This document shows, in pieces, positions 27,960-42,182 of a DNA stretch of 64,000 nt. The position numbers and the translations under genes are program-made. The DNA comes from Nocardioides sp. CFH 31398. Lineage in GTDB: Bacteria; Actinomycetota; Actinomycetes; Propionibacteriales; Nocardioidaceae. A model generated the notes under the pieces. That model was not told where the DNA came from. It saw only the letters and a program-made list of their open reading frames with translations, and ran no database searches. How positions within the stretch are numbered: position 1 is the stretch's first letter; the number at the start of each line of letters is the position of its first letter. The stretch lies in contig NZ_JAKUHT010000012.1 of assembly GCF_022436705.1 (NCBI RefSeq), forward strand, positions 186,001-250,000, written 5' to 3'.

Positions 27960-28790
27960 TCAGCGGACCCCGCGCGGGGTCGCCGCGCGCTGGAGGATCC
28001 CGGCCAGCCAGTCCAGGAACAGGGCCAGGACGGCGATGATCACGGCGATGGCCAGGGTGGCCGCCGCGCGGTCGGTCTTGATGCTGGCGATCAGCTGCTG
28101 GCCGAGACCGCCGGCGTTCAGGAAGGCGCCCAGCGGCACGGTGGCGACCGCCAGGATCAGGGCGGTCCGGGCGCCGGCACCGATGATCGGGACGGCGAGC
28201 GGGAGCTCGACCCGCAGGAGCACGGCCATGGGCGACATGCCCATGCCCTTGGCGGCGTCGAGCACGCCCTTGTCGACCTGCTGCAGGCCCGCGATGGTGT
28301 TGCGGAGCACGGACAGCAGGGCGTAGCCGGTCAGGATGACGACCACGGCCCAGAAGCCGGTGTAGTAGATGCCGACGAGGGCCAGGAGCCCGAGGCTCGG
28401 CGCCGCCTGGCCGAAGTTCGCGACCGCGAGCACGATCGGGGCGAGGAACTTGGTCCGCTCCCGGGTGACGAGCACGCCGAGCGGCACGGCGATCAGCACC
28501 ACCAGGATGGCGATGGTGAACGCGATGTAGACGTGCTCGATGGTGGCGCTGACGATCGCGTCCGTCGCGAGGATGTTGACGGAGATGTTGTCGAGGGTCT
28601 GGCCCTGGACCCACACGTAGAGCGCGACCAGGGTCGCCAGGAGGACGATCGGCAGCACGGCGTCGCGCGGGGTGACGATCCGCTGCGCCTGCGTGGGCCG
28701 GGGGCCGCCCCCGGTGCCCTCGTAGACGTCGACGTCGTCGGCGGCCGCCTCGGCGTGGGTGGCGGGCGCGGGGCCCAAGGTGTCGGTCAT
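27960..28790 (-). CDS. Osmolyte ABC transporter permease (OpuC-type, second)
   Basis: 276 residues. An N-terminal hydrophilic extension of about 45 residues rich in Asp/Ala precedes six or so membrane helices. The EAA-loop region reads 'VLDAAKGMGMSPMAVLLRVELPLAVPIIGAGARTA', typical of BPD permeases of the OpuC/OsmW type. Pairs with the permease at 29811-30467. The ATG overlaps the stop of the ATPase gene (ATGA at 28787-28790). Confidence 0.88.
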   Translation of the reverse strand: MTDTLGPAPATHAEAAADDVDVYEGTGGGPRPTQAQRIVTPRDAVLPIVLLATLVALYVWVQGQTLDNISVNILATDAIVSATIEHVYIAFTIAILVVLIAVPLGVLVTRERTKFLAPIVLAVANFGQAAPSLGLLALVGIYYTGFWAVVVILTGYALLSVLRNTIAGLQQVDKGVLDAAKGMGMSPMAVLLRVELPLAVPIIGAGARTALILAVATVPLGAFLNAGGLGQQLIASIKTDRAAATLAIAVIIAVLALFLDWLAGILQRAATPRGVR

Positions 28791-29824
28791 CAGCGGGCCT
28801 GCCCGGCCTCGCTGCGGCCCACGCGCGCCAGGATCGACTGGACCGACACCGACCCGGTGACCCGGCCGCCGTCGACCACGGGGATCGAGTCGAGCCCCTT
28901 GCCGACCATGGTGTCGAGGGCGTGGTGCAGGTTGTCCTCGGGCGTCACCGAGACGTCGCCCGCGGCACCGGTGGCCGGCTCCAGCGGCACGCTCGAGACC
29001 GGCTCGAAGTAGAGGCGCTTCAGGGCCGCGCCCTCGCCGATGAAGCCGGAGACGAAGTCGTCCGCCGGGTTCGCGAGGATGTTCTCCGGGGTGTCGTACT
29101 GGGCGATCTGCGAGCCCTCCCGCAGGACGGCGATGCGGTCGCCCAGCTTGAGCGCCTCGTCGAAGTCGTGGGTGACGAAGACGATGGTCTTCTTCAGCGT
29201 CTTCTGCAGGGTGCGGAACTCCTCCTGCAGCCGACCGCGGGTGATCGGGTCGACGGCGCCGAAGGGCTCGTCCATGAGCATGATCGGCGGGTCCGCGGCG
29301 AGGGCGCGGGCGACGCCCACGCGCTGCTGCTGACCACCCGAGAGCTGCCGGGGGTAGCGGTCGCGGTACTGCTCGGGGTCGAGGCCGACCACGGTCAGCA
29401 TCTCGTCGACGCGCTTCGCGATGCGCTTCTTGTCCCAGCCCAGCAGCTTCGGCACGAGCGCGACGTTCGAGGCGATCGTGAGGTGCGGGATGAGGCCGAT
29501 CTGCTGGATGACGTACCCGATGCGCCGGCGCAGCGTGGTGTCGTTGAGGGAGGCGACGTCCTCGCCGTCGATCTCCACGACCCCGTCGCTGGGGGCGATC
29601 ATCCGGTTGATCATCCGCATGGTCGTCGTCTTGCCGCAGCCCGAGGGCCCGACGAAGACCACGATCTCCCCGGCGGGGATCTCCATGTCGACGGCGTCGA
29701 CGGCGGCCTTCTCGGTGCCGGGGTAGCGCTTGGTCAGCTTCTTGAGGGAGATCGGCACCCCGTGCGTCGACTCGGCCGACGACCCGGAGCTGGACTTCTC
29801 GATGGTCTGCTCAGACACGGACAC
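28790..29824 (-). CDS. Osmolyte ABC transporter ATP-binding protein (OpuCA/ProV-type)
   Basis: 344 residues. Walker A GPSGCGKTT, Q-loop 'VIQQIGLIPHLT', signature LSGGQQQRVGVARAL, Walker B 'PIMLMDEPFGAVD', H-loop 'VFVTHDFDEA'. A C-terminal CBS domain (about 275-335, 'TMVGKGLDSIPVVDGGRV') marks the OpuA/OpuC subfamily, in which CBS modules sense ionic strength. The gene starts 14 bases inside the end of the upstream permease gene. Confidence 0.92.
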   Translation of the reverse strand: MSVSEQTIEKSSSGSSAESTHGVPISLKKLTKRYPGTEKAAVDAVDMEIPAGEIVVFVGPSGCGKTTTMRMINRMIAPSDGVVEIDGEDVASLNDTTLRRRIGYVIQQIGLIPHLTIASNVALVPKLLGWDKKRIAKRVDEMLTVVGLDPEQYRDRYPRQLSGGQQQRVGVARALAADPPIMLMDEPFGAVDPITRGRLQEEFRTLQKTLKKTIVFVTHDFDEALKLGDRIAVLREGSQIAQYDTPENILANPADDFVSGFIGEGAALKRLYFEPVSSVPLEPATGAAGDVSVTPEDNLHHALDTMVGKGLDSIPVVDGGRVTGSVSVQSILARVGRSEAGQAR

Positions 29825-30467
29825 CTCTCGGGGTGGTGAAGCGGCGGACGAGGACGAAGACGGCGTCGAAGAAGAGCGCGACGGCGGCCACGAAGATCAC
29901 GCAGGCGAGGGCCTGGTTGCCGGTGTTGACCGACCCCAGGTTGTTGAGGGCGTTGAAGCCGAAGATCCCGAGCCCGAAGTCGGTGACGTAGGCGGCGATC
30001 GCGAGGATGCCGATGGTCAGCTGGGTCGAGACGCGCAGGCCGGCGAGGATGACGGGCCAGGCGATCGGGAAGCGGATCTGCCACAGCATCCGGAACGAGC
30101 CGACGCCCATGCCCTTGGCGGCGTCGATGACGGCCGGGTCGGCGGCCTGGAGACCGACGATCGCGTTGCGGGTGATCGGCAGGAGCCCGTACATCACGAC
30201 CACCGGGATCAGGGTCAGCAGGGCGTTGCCGGTCAGGGAGAACACGAAGCCGAACATGGCCACCGACGGGATCGTGAAGAGGATCGCGATGACGGCGATG
30301 GAGATGTTGGGCAGCGTCACGTAGCGGTAGGTCAGCAGCGCGATGGTGAGCCCGACCAGCGCGGCGAGGCCGACGCAGTAGATCGAGAGCAGGAAGTGCT
30401 GCTGGACGCGGAAGATGATGTCGAGCTGGTTCTGGGAGAGCCACTCGCCGAACGGGAGACCGGTCAC
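29811..30467 (-). CDS. Osmolyte ABC transporter permease (OpuC-type, first)
   Basis: 218 residues with about six helices; EAA loop 'VIDAAKGMGVGSFRMLWQIRFPIAWPVILAGLR'. First gene of the four-gene operon. The GTG at 30467 is preferred to the longer upstream frame: GAGGTGG lies at ribosome-binding distance, and the product then begins 'TGLPFGEWLSQNQ' just before the first helix, as in homologues. Regulatory region is shared with the divergent PfpI gene. Confidence 0.85.
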   Translation of the reverse strand: MTGLPFGEWLSQNQLDIIFRVQQHFLLSIYCVGLAALVGLTIALLTYRYVTLPNISIAVIAILFTIPSVAMFGFVFSLTGNALLTLIPVVVMYGLLPITRNAIVGLQAADPAVIDAAKGMGVGSFRMLWQIRFPIAWPVILAGLRVSTQLTIGILAIAAYVTDFGLGIFGFNALNNLGSVNTGNQALACVIFVAAVALFFDAVFVLVRRFTTPRGVRV

Positions 30468-30751
30468 GGGGCCACCTCGCGGACGAGCCGGAGGCCGTGC
30501 AGGTCGCAGGGCTCGCGGTGGGGGCGTTGAACGGTCACGGTCCTCCAGGTGACTCGACAGCAGTGCTGGACGGTGTGGGACGTCGTACGAGTCCAACGAT
30601 CGGCCGGACGGTGGGAAAGATAGACCACGATCGGCGCCGGACCAGGGAAGCGAACCCATCCGTGACGAGTTCGTGACGATGCGGTCTAGACCATCGGGTA
30701 CCCCGAGGGCGACCCCCGACCAGCTGACGCACGACCACCGAGAGGACTGCC
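30468..30751. promoter_or_regulatory. Divergent control region between osmolyte transporter and pfpI genes
   Basis: 284 bases without a gene. Two copies of CGTGACGA at 30661-30668 and 30672-30679 are 11 bases apart (one helical turn), a layout often bound by response regulators. TAGACCA occurs twice, near 30620 and 30687. No clear -35/-10 pair can be picked for either direction. Confidence 0.35.
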
Positions 30752-31309
30752 ATGGCCGACCTGACCGGCAAGAGGATCGCCATCATCGCGACGAGCCACT
30801 TCGAGGAGGCGGAGCTCGTGCAGCCCCGTGACGAGCTGAGGAAGCTCGGTGCCGAGGTGAAGGTCTACTCCACCTCGACCGACCCGATCCAGGCCGTCGA
30901 GGGCGACACGGACCCGACGCAGAAGGTCGAGGTGGACGGCACCTTCGCGGACGTGGACGTCGCCTCGGTCGACGCCGTCGTGGTGCCGGGCGGCACGGTG
31001 AACGCGGACACGATCCGCACCGACGAGACCGCCCAGAAGATCGTCCAGGACGCCACCGCCGCGGGGAAGCCCCTGGCCGTGATCTGCCACGCCCCGTGGC
31101 TGCTGGTCTCGGCCGGCCTCGCGAAGGGCCGTCGCCTCACCAGCTACAGCTCGCTGGTGGACGACCTGCGCAACGCGGGCGCCGAGTGGGTCGACGAGGA
31201 GGTCGTCGTCGACGGCACCCTCATCACCAGCCGGAACCCGAACGACATCCCGGCCTTCATCGACGCCATCTCCCGCTCGCTGGTGGCCACGGACGCCGGC
31301 GACGCCTGA
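30752..31309 (+). CDS. DJ-1/PfpI family protein
   Basis: 185 residues in the class I glutamine amidotransferase-like fold. The nucleophile elbow is VICHAPW with Cys112 and the following His113, and an upstream Glu in 'HFEEAELVQP' fits the usual Glu partner. Members act as protein/nucleic-acid deglycases, chaperones or peptidases; the true substrate is disputed. Lies divergent from the osmolyte transporter and is probably stress-related by context. Ends at a strong convergent terminator. Confidence 0.85.
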   Translation: MADLTGKRIAIIATSHFEEAELVQPRDELRKLGAEVKVYSTSTDPIQAVEGDTDPTQKVEVDGTFADVDVASVDAVVVPGGTVNADTIRTDETAQKIVQDATAAGKPLAVICHAPWLLVSAGLAKGRRLTSYSSLVDDLRNAGAEWVDEEVVVDGTLITSRNPNDIPAFIDAISRSLVATDAGDA

Positions 31310-31327
31310 GTCGGCCGCACACCGCCC

Positions 31328-31365
31328 CACGCGGCCCGGACCCCGCACGGGGTCCGGGCCGCGTG
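31328..31365. terminator. Bidirectional terminator between pfpI and the oxidoreductase gene
   Basis: Perfect 17-bp inverted repeat CACGCGGCCCGGACCCC / GGGGTCCGGGCCGCGTG with a 4-nt loop GCAC, between convergent genes. Confidence 0.88.
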
Positions 31366-31367
31366 CG

Positions 31368-32504
31368 TCAGGGGCCGTCGACCCCGGACGGGTCGGGCAC
31401 GAGGACCGCGCCGACGACGTGCCGACGCCGGTGGGCGACGTCCAGCAGGAGCCGGGGCCCGTCGTCGAAGGCGACGACGTCGGTGACCAGGTGGCGACGG
31501 ACCTGCGGCCCACAGGCGTCGAGCAGGCGCACGGTCTCCACCGACAACCGGTGCCGGTCCCAGTGTCCCGCGGTGCCACGGGGGGTCCGACCGATCTGGG
31601 CGCACCGCAGGCTCAGGCCGTTGTGGTGGAACTCCTCGCCGAGCCGCACCTCCCCGGCGCCCTCGGTGTAGAAGGCCAGGTCCACCACCACGCCCTGGGG
31701 CCGGCACAGGCGCAGGGCGAGGGCGAGGGCGCCGGGGCGCCCCCGGCACTGCAGCACGACGTCGGCGCCGTGGTCGGAGGGGCCGTGGCGCCAGCGGGTC
31801 TTGACGATCCGTGCCGGGTCGCTGTCGCCGGCGCCGTCGTCGTCGGCGCCGTCGGTGTCGAGCGGCAGGAAGCCCAGCGCCGAGGCCACGGCCCGCCGCC
31901 GTGGGTCCGCGTCGAGCACCACGACCTCGGCGGCCCCGGCCTCGCGGGCGAAGAGTGCGGCCAGCAACCCGATCTGCCCGGCCCCGACGACCGCGACCCG
32001 TCGGCCCTGCACCCCGTCACCGAGCCGGGCGGGGACGGGGCCGGCCAGCTCGGCGGCCGCGTGCAGCAGCCCGTTGGCGCAGATCGGGCCGAGGTGGGCC
32101 ACGTAGACCCCGAGCAGGGGGTCGAGGTGGGGCGGCAGGACGACCAGGTGCTCGCGGACGGGGTCCGCGACGTGGGCGGTGGAGTGGCCGTACGCCGCGG
32201 CGACCAGCTCGCCCTCGGTGAAGCCGGACCCCCGGCTCTCGACCACCCGGCCCACCTCCATGTAGCCGAGCCGCCCGACCGGGTACGGCGTGGCGGGCGC
32301 GGTGGTCAGGAACAGCCCCAGCTCGGTGTCGTGCCGCCGGTGCAGACCCGGGTGGTCACCCTTGACGAAGGTGAGCTCGGTGCCGGCCGACACACCGCTC
32401 GCCAGGGTCTCGAGCAGGACCCCTCCGGGCGGGACGGCAGGGAGGTCCTCCTCGACGACCTCCACCCGGCCGGGCTCGGGCACCACGAGCGTGCGCCGCT
32501 TCAT
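31368..32504 (-). CDS. MDR-superfamily dehydrogenase lacking the usual zinc-ligand Cys
   Basis: 378 residues with the GroES-like fold and a Rossmann domain ('VAVVGAGQIGLLAALFA' near 165). Where zinc alcohol dehydrogenases carry the first catalytic cysteine, this protein reads 'GVSAGTELTF', as in BchC-like MDR members whose N-terminal motif is S-x-GTE. Catalytic zinc may therefore be absent or differently bound. ATG at 32504 overlaps the stop of the Gfo/Idh gene (ATGA). Last gene of the operon starting at gpgS; likely oxidises or reduces a sugar-derived intermediate, by inference only. Confidence 0.78.
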   Translation of the reverse strand: MKRRTLVVPEPGRVEVVEEDLPAVPPGGVLLETLASGVSAGTELTFVKGDHPGLHRRHDTELGLFLTTAPATPYPVGRLGYMEVGRVVESRGSGFTEGELVAAAYGHSTAHVADPVREHLVVLPPHLDPLLGVYVAHLGPICANGLLHAAAELAGPVPARLGDGVQGRRVAVVGAGQIGLLAALFAREAGAAEVVVLDADPRRRAVASALGFLPLDTDGADDDGAGDSDPARIVKTRWRHGPSDHGADVVLQCRGRPGALALALRLCRPQGVVVDLAFYTEGAGEVRLGEEFHHNGLSLRCAQIGRTPRGTAGHWDRHRLSVETVRLLDACGPQVRRHLVTDVVAFDDGPRLLLDVAHRRRHVVGAVLVPDPSGVDGP

Positions 32505-33474
32505 CGGCCGGCCCCGCTCACCCGGACCGGTCGACCCGACGCCGCGGAGCCCGCCAGCGCGACGCACACCCGGTGGGTGCGCAGCGCGTCCGCGTAGGGC
32601 GCCCGGGTCGCGTCCCGCTCCCCGCGCACGGCCGCCACGAAGTCACGATCGACCTCGACGCGCGGATCCACACGGGGCGAGGTGACCTGCGGGGCCCCCA
32701 GGCCCTCCTGGACCGACAGCGCGGTCTCGGAGAGCTCCGCCACCAGGCCCTCGCCCACCAGGCGCAGGGTGGTCTCGTGCTTGACCTCGAGCAGGGACGT
32801 CGCGGCGAGGGACGCCACCGCCCCGGAGGTGAACCGCAGGACGGCGACGGTCGCGTCGTCGACGTCGCCGGTGTCCGTGCCGCCCGGCGCCGGTCGGCGG
32901 GCGCCGAGGGCGTGCACCTCCTCCACCTCGCCCAGCAGCACCCGGGCGACGTCCACCAGGTGGGTCACCTGCTCGACGACCTGCCCGCCCGAGCGGGAAC
33001 GGTGCGCCCACCACCCGACGGGGGGTCGCTTGTCGAGCCAGGTGCCGGTCGCCAGCAGAGCGGGTCGCCGGGCCAGGTGGTCGCGAGCCGTGGCGACGGT
33101 GTCCAGCTGGCGCCAGTGGTAGCCCGTGGCCGTGACGAGACCGCGGCGGTCCACCTCGCGGGCCACCAGCTCGGCGACCTCGAGGTCGACGTCGAGCGGC
33201 TTCTCGACGAAGAACGGGATGCCGCGGCTCAGGGCGGCGCGCTCGGGCTCGCCGTGCGCGAAGGGTGGGACGCAGACGTAGACGGCGTCGGGGCGGACCT
33301 CGTCCAGGGCGACCGCGACCTCGGCGACCGCGCGGGCGCCGCAGGTCTCGGCGAGACGTCGGGCGGCGTCGGCGTCGGCGTCGACGACGGCCTCGACGCT
33401 GACGCCGTCCAGACCGGCCAGGACGGCGGCGTGCCGCTGGCCGACCCCGCCGGCACCGACGAGCACGACGCGGG

Positions 33475-33478
<4 letters not shown>
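32501..33478 (-). CDS. Gfo/Idh/MocA family oxidoreductase
   Basis: 325 residues. NAD(P)-binding motif VLVGAGGVGQRH at the N-terminus, the conserved EKP lysine motif in FFVEKPLDVD near residue 97, and the C-terminal alpha/beta domain with 'GYHWRQLDT'. The family oxidises or reduces sugars, inositols and nucleotide sugars. Its GTG start overlaps the stop of the glycosyltransferase and its stop overlaps the start of the MDR gene, implying tight coupling and a shared pathway. Confidence 0.85.
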
Positions 33479-38471
<4,993 letters not shown>

Positions 38472-38502
38472 GGTGTGACGAGTCGACGCAGGAGACGAAC
38501 AG

Positions 38503-38560
38503 CCCCTCGAGACGCCTCGTGCCTCGGCTCCTCAGGAACCACCTCGAGACCCGGTGCGCC
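38503..38560. repeat. Degenerate dispersed repeat after ligA
   Basis: A CTCGAGAC-flanked segment (CCTCGAGACGCC ... CCTCGAGACCCG) after ligA resembles, in wording and position after a gene, the GGTCGAG/CTCGACC repeat units at 48001 and 56854. The rest of 38472-38637 contains nothing else I can support. Confidence 0.3.
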
Positions 38561-38637
38561 GGTTGCCGGCCGGGGTTCCGAGGCTCGGGCCCGGCGGCCC
38601 GCGCACCTCGACCACCGGTGACTGCCCGGTCGGAGGG

Positions 38638-38665
38638 GTGACCCGTCGGGGCCTCCGGCTAGGGT
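38638..38665 (+). promoter_or_regulatory. Promoter of the nickel/peptide ABC operon
   Basis: GTGACC at 38638-38643 and TAGGGT at 38660-38665 with a 16-base spacer. Predicted transcription start near 38672, inside the Nur-like operator. Confidence 0.45.
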
Positions 38666-38667
38666 CC

Positions 38668-38690
38668 TTGTTGCGTATCGCTTGCAACAA
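38668..38690 (+). promoter_or_regulatory. Nur-like operator (TTGCGT-N5-TTGCAA)
   Basis: Inverted repeat TTGTTGC-N9-GCAACAA. Its core, 38671-38687, reads TTGCGT-ATCGC-TTGCAA, which fits the Nur nickel-repressor box as I recall it from Streptomyces (tTGCaa-N5-ttGCAA) at 10 of 12 positions. It covers the predicted transcription start, a repressing position. Confidence 0.6.
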
Positions 38691-38710
38691 CGGACGAGAG
38701 GCGGCTCGGT

Positions 38711-40318
38711 GTGAGGTTCGTGGGGATCGCGGCGACGGCCGTGCTGGGGATGGCGGCCCTGACCGCCTGCGGCGGTGAGACGGCGGTCGGCGGTGGCATG
38801 GCAGCGGGGGAGACCCCGACGGAGCTGCGGCTGGCGCTGGGCGGGGAGTCGGAGGAGGGCTACGACCCGACGCTCGGCTGGGGCCGCTACGGCTCGCCCC
38901 TCTTCCAGTCGACCCTGCTGCGCCGCGACGCCGACCTCGCGATCGAGGGGGACCTCGCCACCGACTGGTCCGTCAGCGACGACGGACTCACCTGGACCGT
39001 CGACATCCGCGACGACGTGACCTTCAGCGACGGCGAGCCGCTGACGGCCGACGACGTCGCCTACACGTTCGCCACCGCCGCCGAGCAGGGCGGCCTGACC
39101 GACGTCACCGCGCTGGACGGCGCCACGGCCGTCGACGACGACACCGTCGAGCTCACGCTCAGCGAGCCGCGCAGCGCCTTCGTGAACCGCCTGGTCAGCC
39201 TGGGCATCGTGCCCGAGCACGCGCACGGCGACGACTACGCGACGAACCCCGTCGGCTCCGGGCCCTTCACGTTCGTCGACTGGCAGCGGGGCCAGCAGCT
39301 GGTGGTCGAGCGCAACGACGACTACTACGGCGAGGTGCCGGACTTCGAGCGCGTCGTGTTCTCCTTCGCCGACGAGGACGGCGCGCTGGCGGCCGCCCGG
39401 GCGGGCGAGGTCCAGATGGCGGGGCTGCCGTCGACCCTGGCCACGCAGACCGTGGACGGCATGGACTGGACGGTGGTCGAGTCGGTCGACAACCGCGGCG
39501 TCGTCCTCCCGACCGTGCCCGACACCGGTGAGCGGACCGACGACGGGCTGGCGATCGGCAACGACGTGACCGCCGACCTCGCCGTCCGCCGGGCGGTGAA
39601 CGTCGCCGTCGACCGCGAGGCGCTCGTCGACGGCATCCTCGAGGGGTACGGCTCGCCCGCCATCGGCCCCGCCGACTCCACCCCGTGGGCCAACACCGAC
39701 GCCGGCATCACCGACGCCGACCCGGAGGAGGCCGCACGACTGCTCGAGGACGCCGGCTGGACCGACACCGACGGTGACGGCGTCCGCGAGAAGGACGGCG
39801 TCCGCGCGTCGTTCCCGCTGCTGTACTCCGCCGACGACTCGCTGCGCCAGGGCCTCGCCCTCGCCGTCGCCGACATGGTCGAGCCGGCCGGCCTCGAGAT
39901 CGTGCCCGAGGGCGTGTCGTGGGAGGAGATCGACCGCCGGCTCCACACCGACCCGGTGCTGTTCGGCTGGGGCAGCCACGACCCGACGGAGATGTACAAC
40001 CTCTACCACTCGTCGATGGCCGGGGTGGAGTACTACAACCCCGGCTTCTACGAGGACGAGGCCGTCGACGCCCACCTCGACGCCGCCATGCGCGCCACCG
40101 ACGAGGCGGAGGCGAACGAGCAGTGGCGCGCCGCGCAGCTGGACGCCGAGGGCAACGGGTTCACCGCCCCCGCCGACGCGGCCTGGGCGTGGTTGGTGAA
40201 CCTCGAGCACACCTACCTCACCGACGACTGCCTGGACGTCGGCACGCCGCAGGTCGAGCCGCACGGCCACGGCTGGCCGATCACGGCGAACATCACGGAG
40301 TGGTCCTGGCGGTGCTGA
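38711..40318 (+). CDS. Nickel/peptide-type ABC substrate-binding lipoprotein (SBP_bac_5)
   Basis: 535 residues, lipoprotein with lipobox LTAC (lipidated Cys20). Family 5 solute-binding fold: 'LTWTVDIRDDVTFSDGEPLTADDVAYTF' (about 95-122) is the family signature. The C-terminal end, 'PHGHGWPITANITEWSW', is His-rich. Family members bind oligopeptides, opines, or free or chelated nickel. The Nur-like operator upstream favours nickel or a nickel chelate. First gene of a five-gene importer operon; GTG start with GAGAGG upstream. Confidence 0.82.
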   Translation: MRFVGIAATAVLGMAALTACGGETAVGGGMAAGETPTELRLALGGESEEGYDPTLGWGRYGSPLFQSTLLRRDADLAIEGDLATDWSVSDDGLTWTVDIRDDVTFSDGEPLTADDVAYTFATAAEQGGLTDVTALDGATAVDDDTVELTLSEPRSAFVNRLVSLGIVPEHAHGDDYATNPVGSGPFTFVDWQRGQQLVVERNDDYYGEVPDFERVVFSFADEDGALAAARAGEVQMAGLPSTLATQTVDGMDWTVVESVDNRGVVLPTVPDTGERTDDGLAIGNDVTADLAVRRAVNVAVDREALVDGILEGYGSPAIGPADSTPWANTDAGITDADPEEAARLLEDAGWTDTDGDGVREKDGVRASFPLLYSADDSLRQGLALAVADMVEPAGLEIVPEGVSWEEIDRRLHTDPVLFGWGSHDPTEMYNLYHSSMAGVEYYNPGFYEDEAVDAHLDAAMRATDEAEANEQWRAAQLDAEGNGFTAPADAAWAWLVNLEHTYLTDDCLDVGTPQVEPHGHGWPITANITEWSWRC

Positions 40319-41298
40319 CGACCCCTGTGGCCCGGACGGCGCTCCGCCTCGCCCGCGTCGTCTCGCTGCTGGTCGCGGTGGTCGTCGGCTCGTTCTGGTT
40401 GATGGCGGCCTCGCCGGTCGACCCGGTGCAGGCCTACGTCGGCGCGGACGTCGCCGCGATCGGGCCGGAGCAGCGTGAGCAGATCGCGGAGCGCTGGGGG
40501 CTCGACGACCCGCCGCTCGAGCGGTTCGCGGCGTGGGCCGGGAACGTGCTCACCGGTGACCTCGGGGAGTCGCAGATCTTCGGTGAGCCCGTCGCCGTCG
40601 TCCTCGCCGACCGCGCGGCGGCCAGCCTGGCGCTCATGGCGACGGCCTGGGTGCTCTCGGGCGTCCTGGGCTTCGCGCTCGGGGTGCTCGCCGGCGTCCG
40701 GGCGGGCACCGTCGTCGACCGCGTGCTGAGCTGGTGGGCCTACCTGCTGGCCTCGGCGCCGACCTTCTGGGTCGGTCTGCTGCTGCTCTACCTGTTCTCG
40801 GTCTCCCTCGGCTGGACGCCGGTGGGCGGTGCGGTGCCGTCCGGCACGCTCCCCGGGGAGGCCACCGTCGGCGAGCGGTTGCACCACCTGCTCCTGCCCG
40901 CGGCGACGCTCAGCCTCGTCGGGGTCTCGCCCGTGCTGCTGCACACGCGACAGGCCGTGGTCGAGGCGATGGCCAGCGACCACGTCGCCTTCGCCCGCGC
41001 CCAGGGGGAGCGCGGGTGGGGCTTGGTGCTGCACCGGGTGCTGCGCAACGCCGCCGGGCCGGCCGTCGTCCTGCAGTTCGCCACGATCGGCGAGCTCTTC
41101 GGGGGCTCGCTGCTGGCGGAGCAGGTCTTCACCTACCCGGGGCTGGGGGAGGCGACGACGCAGGCGGCGCTGCGCCAGGACGTCCCGCTGCTGCTGGGGA
41201 TCGCCATGGTCACCGCCCTGGTCGTGCTCGTCGGCAACGCCGTGGGCCGGGTCCTCGGCCGCGTGGTCGACCCGCGGGCGGCGGTGCTCGCCGCATGA
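40312..41298 (+). CDS. ABC transporter permease (NikB/DppB-type)
   Basis: 328 residues with about six helices. N-terminal helix (about 12-32), 'DPVQAYVGADVAAIGPEQREQIAERWGLDDP' loop typical of DppB/NikB, and EAA loop 'HVAFARAQGERGWGLVLHRVLRNAAGP'. GTG at 40312 overlaps the end of the binding-protein gene by 7 bases and has GGAG 11 bases upstream; GTG 40300 is an alternative four codons longer. Confidence 0.85.
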   Translation: MLTTPVARTALRLARVVSLLVAVVVGSFWLMAASPVDPVQAYVGADVAAIGPEQREQIAERWGLDDPPLERFAAWAGNVLTGDLGESQIFGEPVAVVLADRAAASLALMATAWVLSGVLGFALGVLAGVRAGTVVDRVLSWWAYLLASAPTFWVGLLLLYLFSVSLGWTPVGGAVPSGTLPGEATVGERLHHLLLPAATLSLVGVSPVLLHTRQAVVEAMASDHVAFARAQGERGWGLVLHRVLRNAAGPAVVLQFATIGELFGGSLLAEQVFTYPGLGEATTQAALRQDVPLLLGIAMVTALVVLVGNAVGRVLGRVVDPRAAVLAA

Positions 41299-42182
41299 GC
41301 CTCCTGGTCAGGACGACCGATGACCTCGCGCTGGACGGCGGCCCCGGCGACGTGGTGCTCCCCGGGCGCGGCCGACGTACCCGCACCCTGGTCTGGCTCG
41401 GCGTCGCCGTCCTCCTGGTGGTCGGCCTGGTCGTCGCGGCGGCGCTGGTGTCGGGCGGTGCCGGGGACACGGACCTGCCCGCCCGCAACGAGGGCCCCTC
41501 GCCGGACCACCCGTTCGGCACCGACCGGCTCGGCCGCGACGTCCTCGAGCGGACGCTCGTCGGCCTGCGCCTCAGCCTCGTGGTCGGCACGTCGGCCGCG
41601 CTCGGCTCCGGTGCGATCGCCCTCGTGCTCGCCCTGGTGGCGGTCGCCGGCGGCCGGGTGGGGGAGGCGGTCGTGACCTGGCTGGTGGACCTGTTCCTCG
41701 CCCTGCCCCACCTCGTGCTGCTGATCCTGCTGACCTTCGCGCTGGGCGGCGGGACGACGGCGGTCGTCCTCGCCATCGCGGTGACGCACTGGCCCCGGCT
41801 GACCCTGGTGCTGACCGCGGTGGCCCGCGAGGTCGCGGGGTCCGACCACGTCGCGATCTCGCGCGGGCTCGGCCACGGTCGCGGGTACGTCGCCCGACGC
41901 CACCTCGTCCCGCACCTGCTGCCGCAGCTGTCGGTGGGGACGGTCCTGATGTTCCCCCACGCGATCCTCCACGAGGCGTCCCTGTCGTTCCTGGGTCTCG
42001 GGATCGACCCGGGCCTGCCCGCGATCGGGGTGATGCTGTCCGAGGCCATGCGGTCGCTGTCGGCCGGCTACTGGTGGCTCGCCCTCCTGCCGGGGCTGGC
42101 CCTCCTCGTGGTCGTGAAGCTCGTCGACACGATCGGGGAGTCCGCCCGCGCCCTGCTGGACCCGAGGAGCCACCACCTGTGA
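41295..42182 (+). CDS. ABC transporter permease (NikC/DppC-type)
   Basis: 295 residues. Hydrophilic N-terminus, one helix (about 36-56), the DppC-type 'PSPDHPFGTDRLGRDVLERTLVGLRLSL' motif, four or five further helices and EAA loop 'HVAISRGLGHGRGYVARRHLVPHLLPQ'. Heterodimer partner of the preceding permease. ATG overlaps the preceding stop (ATGA). Confidence 0.87.
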   Translation: MSLLVRTTDDLALDGGPGDVVLPGRGRRTRTLVWLGVAVLLVVGLVVAAALVSGGAGDTDLPARNEGPSPDHPFGTDRLGRDVLERTLVGLRLSLVVGTSAALGSGAIALVLALVAVAGGRVGEAVVTWLVDLFLALPHLVLLILLTFALGGGTTAVVLAIAVTHWPRLTLVLTAVAREVAGSDHVAISRGLGHGRGYVARRHLVPHLLPQLSVGTVLMFPHAILHEASLSFLGLGIDPGLPAIGVMLSEAMRSLSAGYWWLALLPGLALLVVVKLVDTIGESARALLDPRSHHL

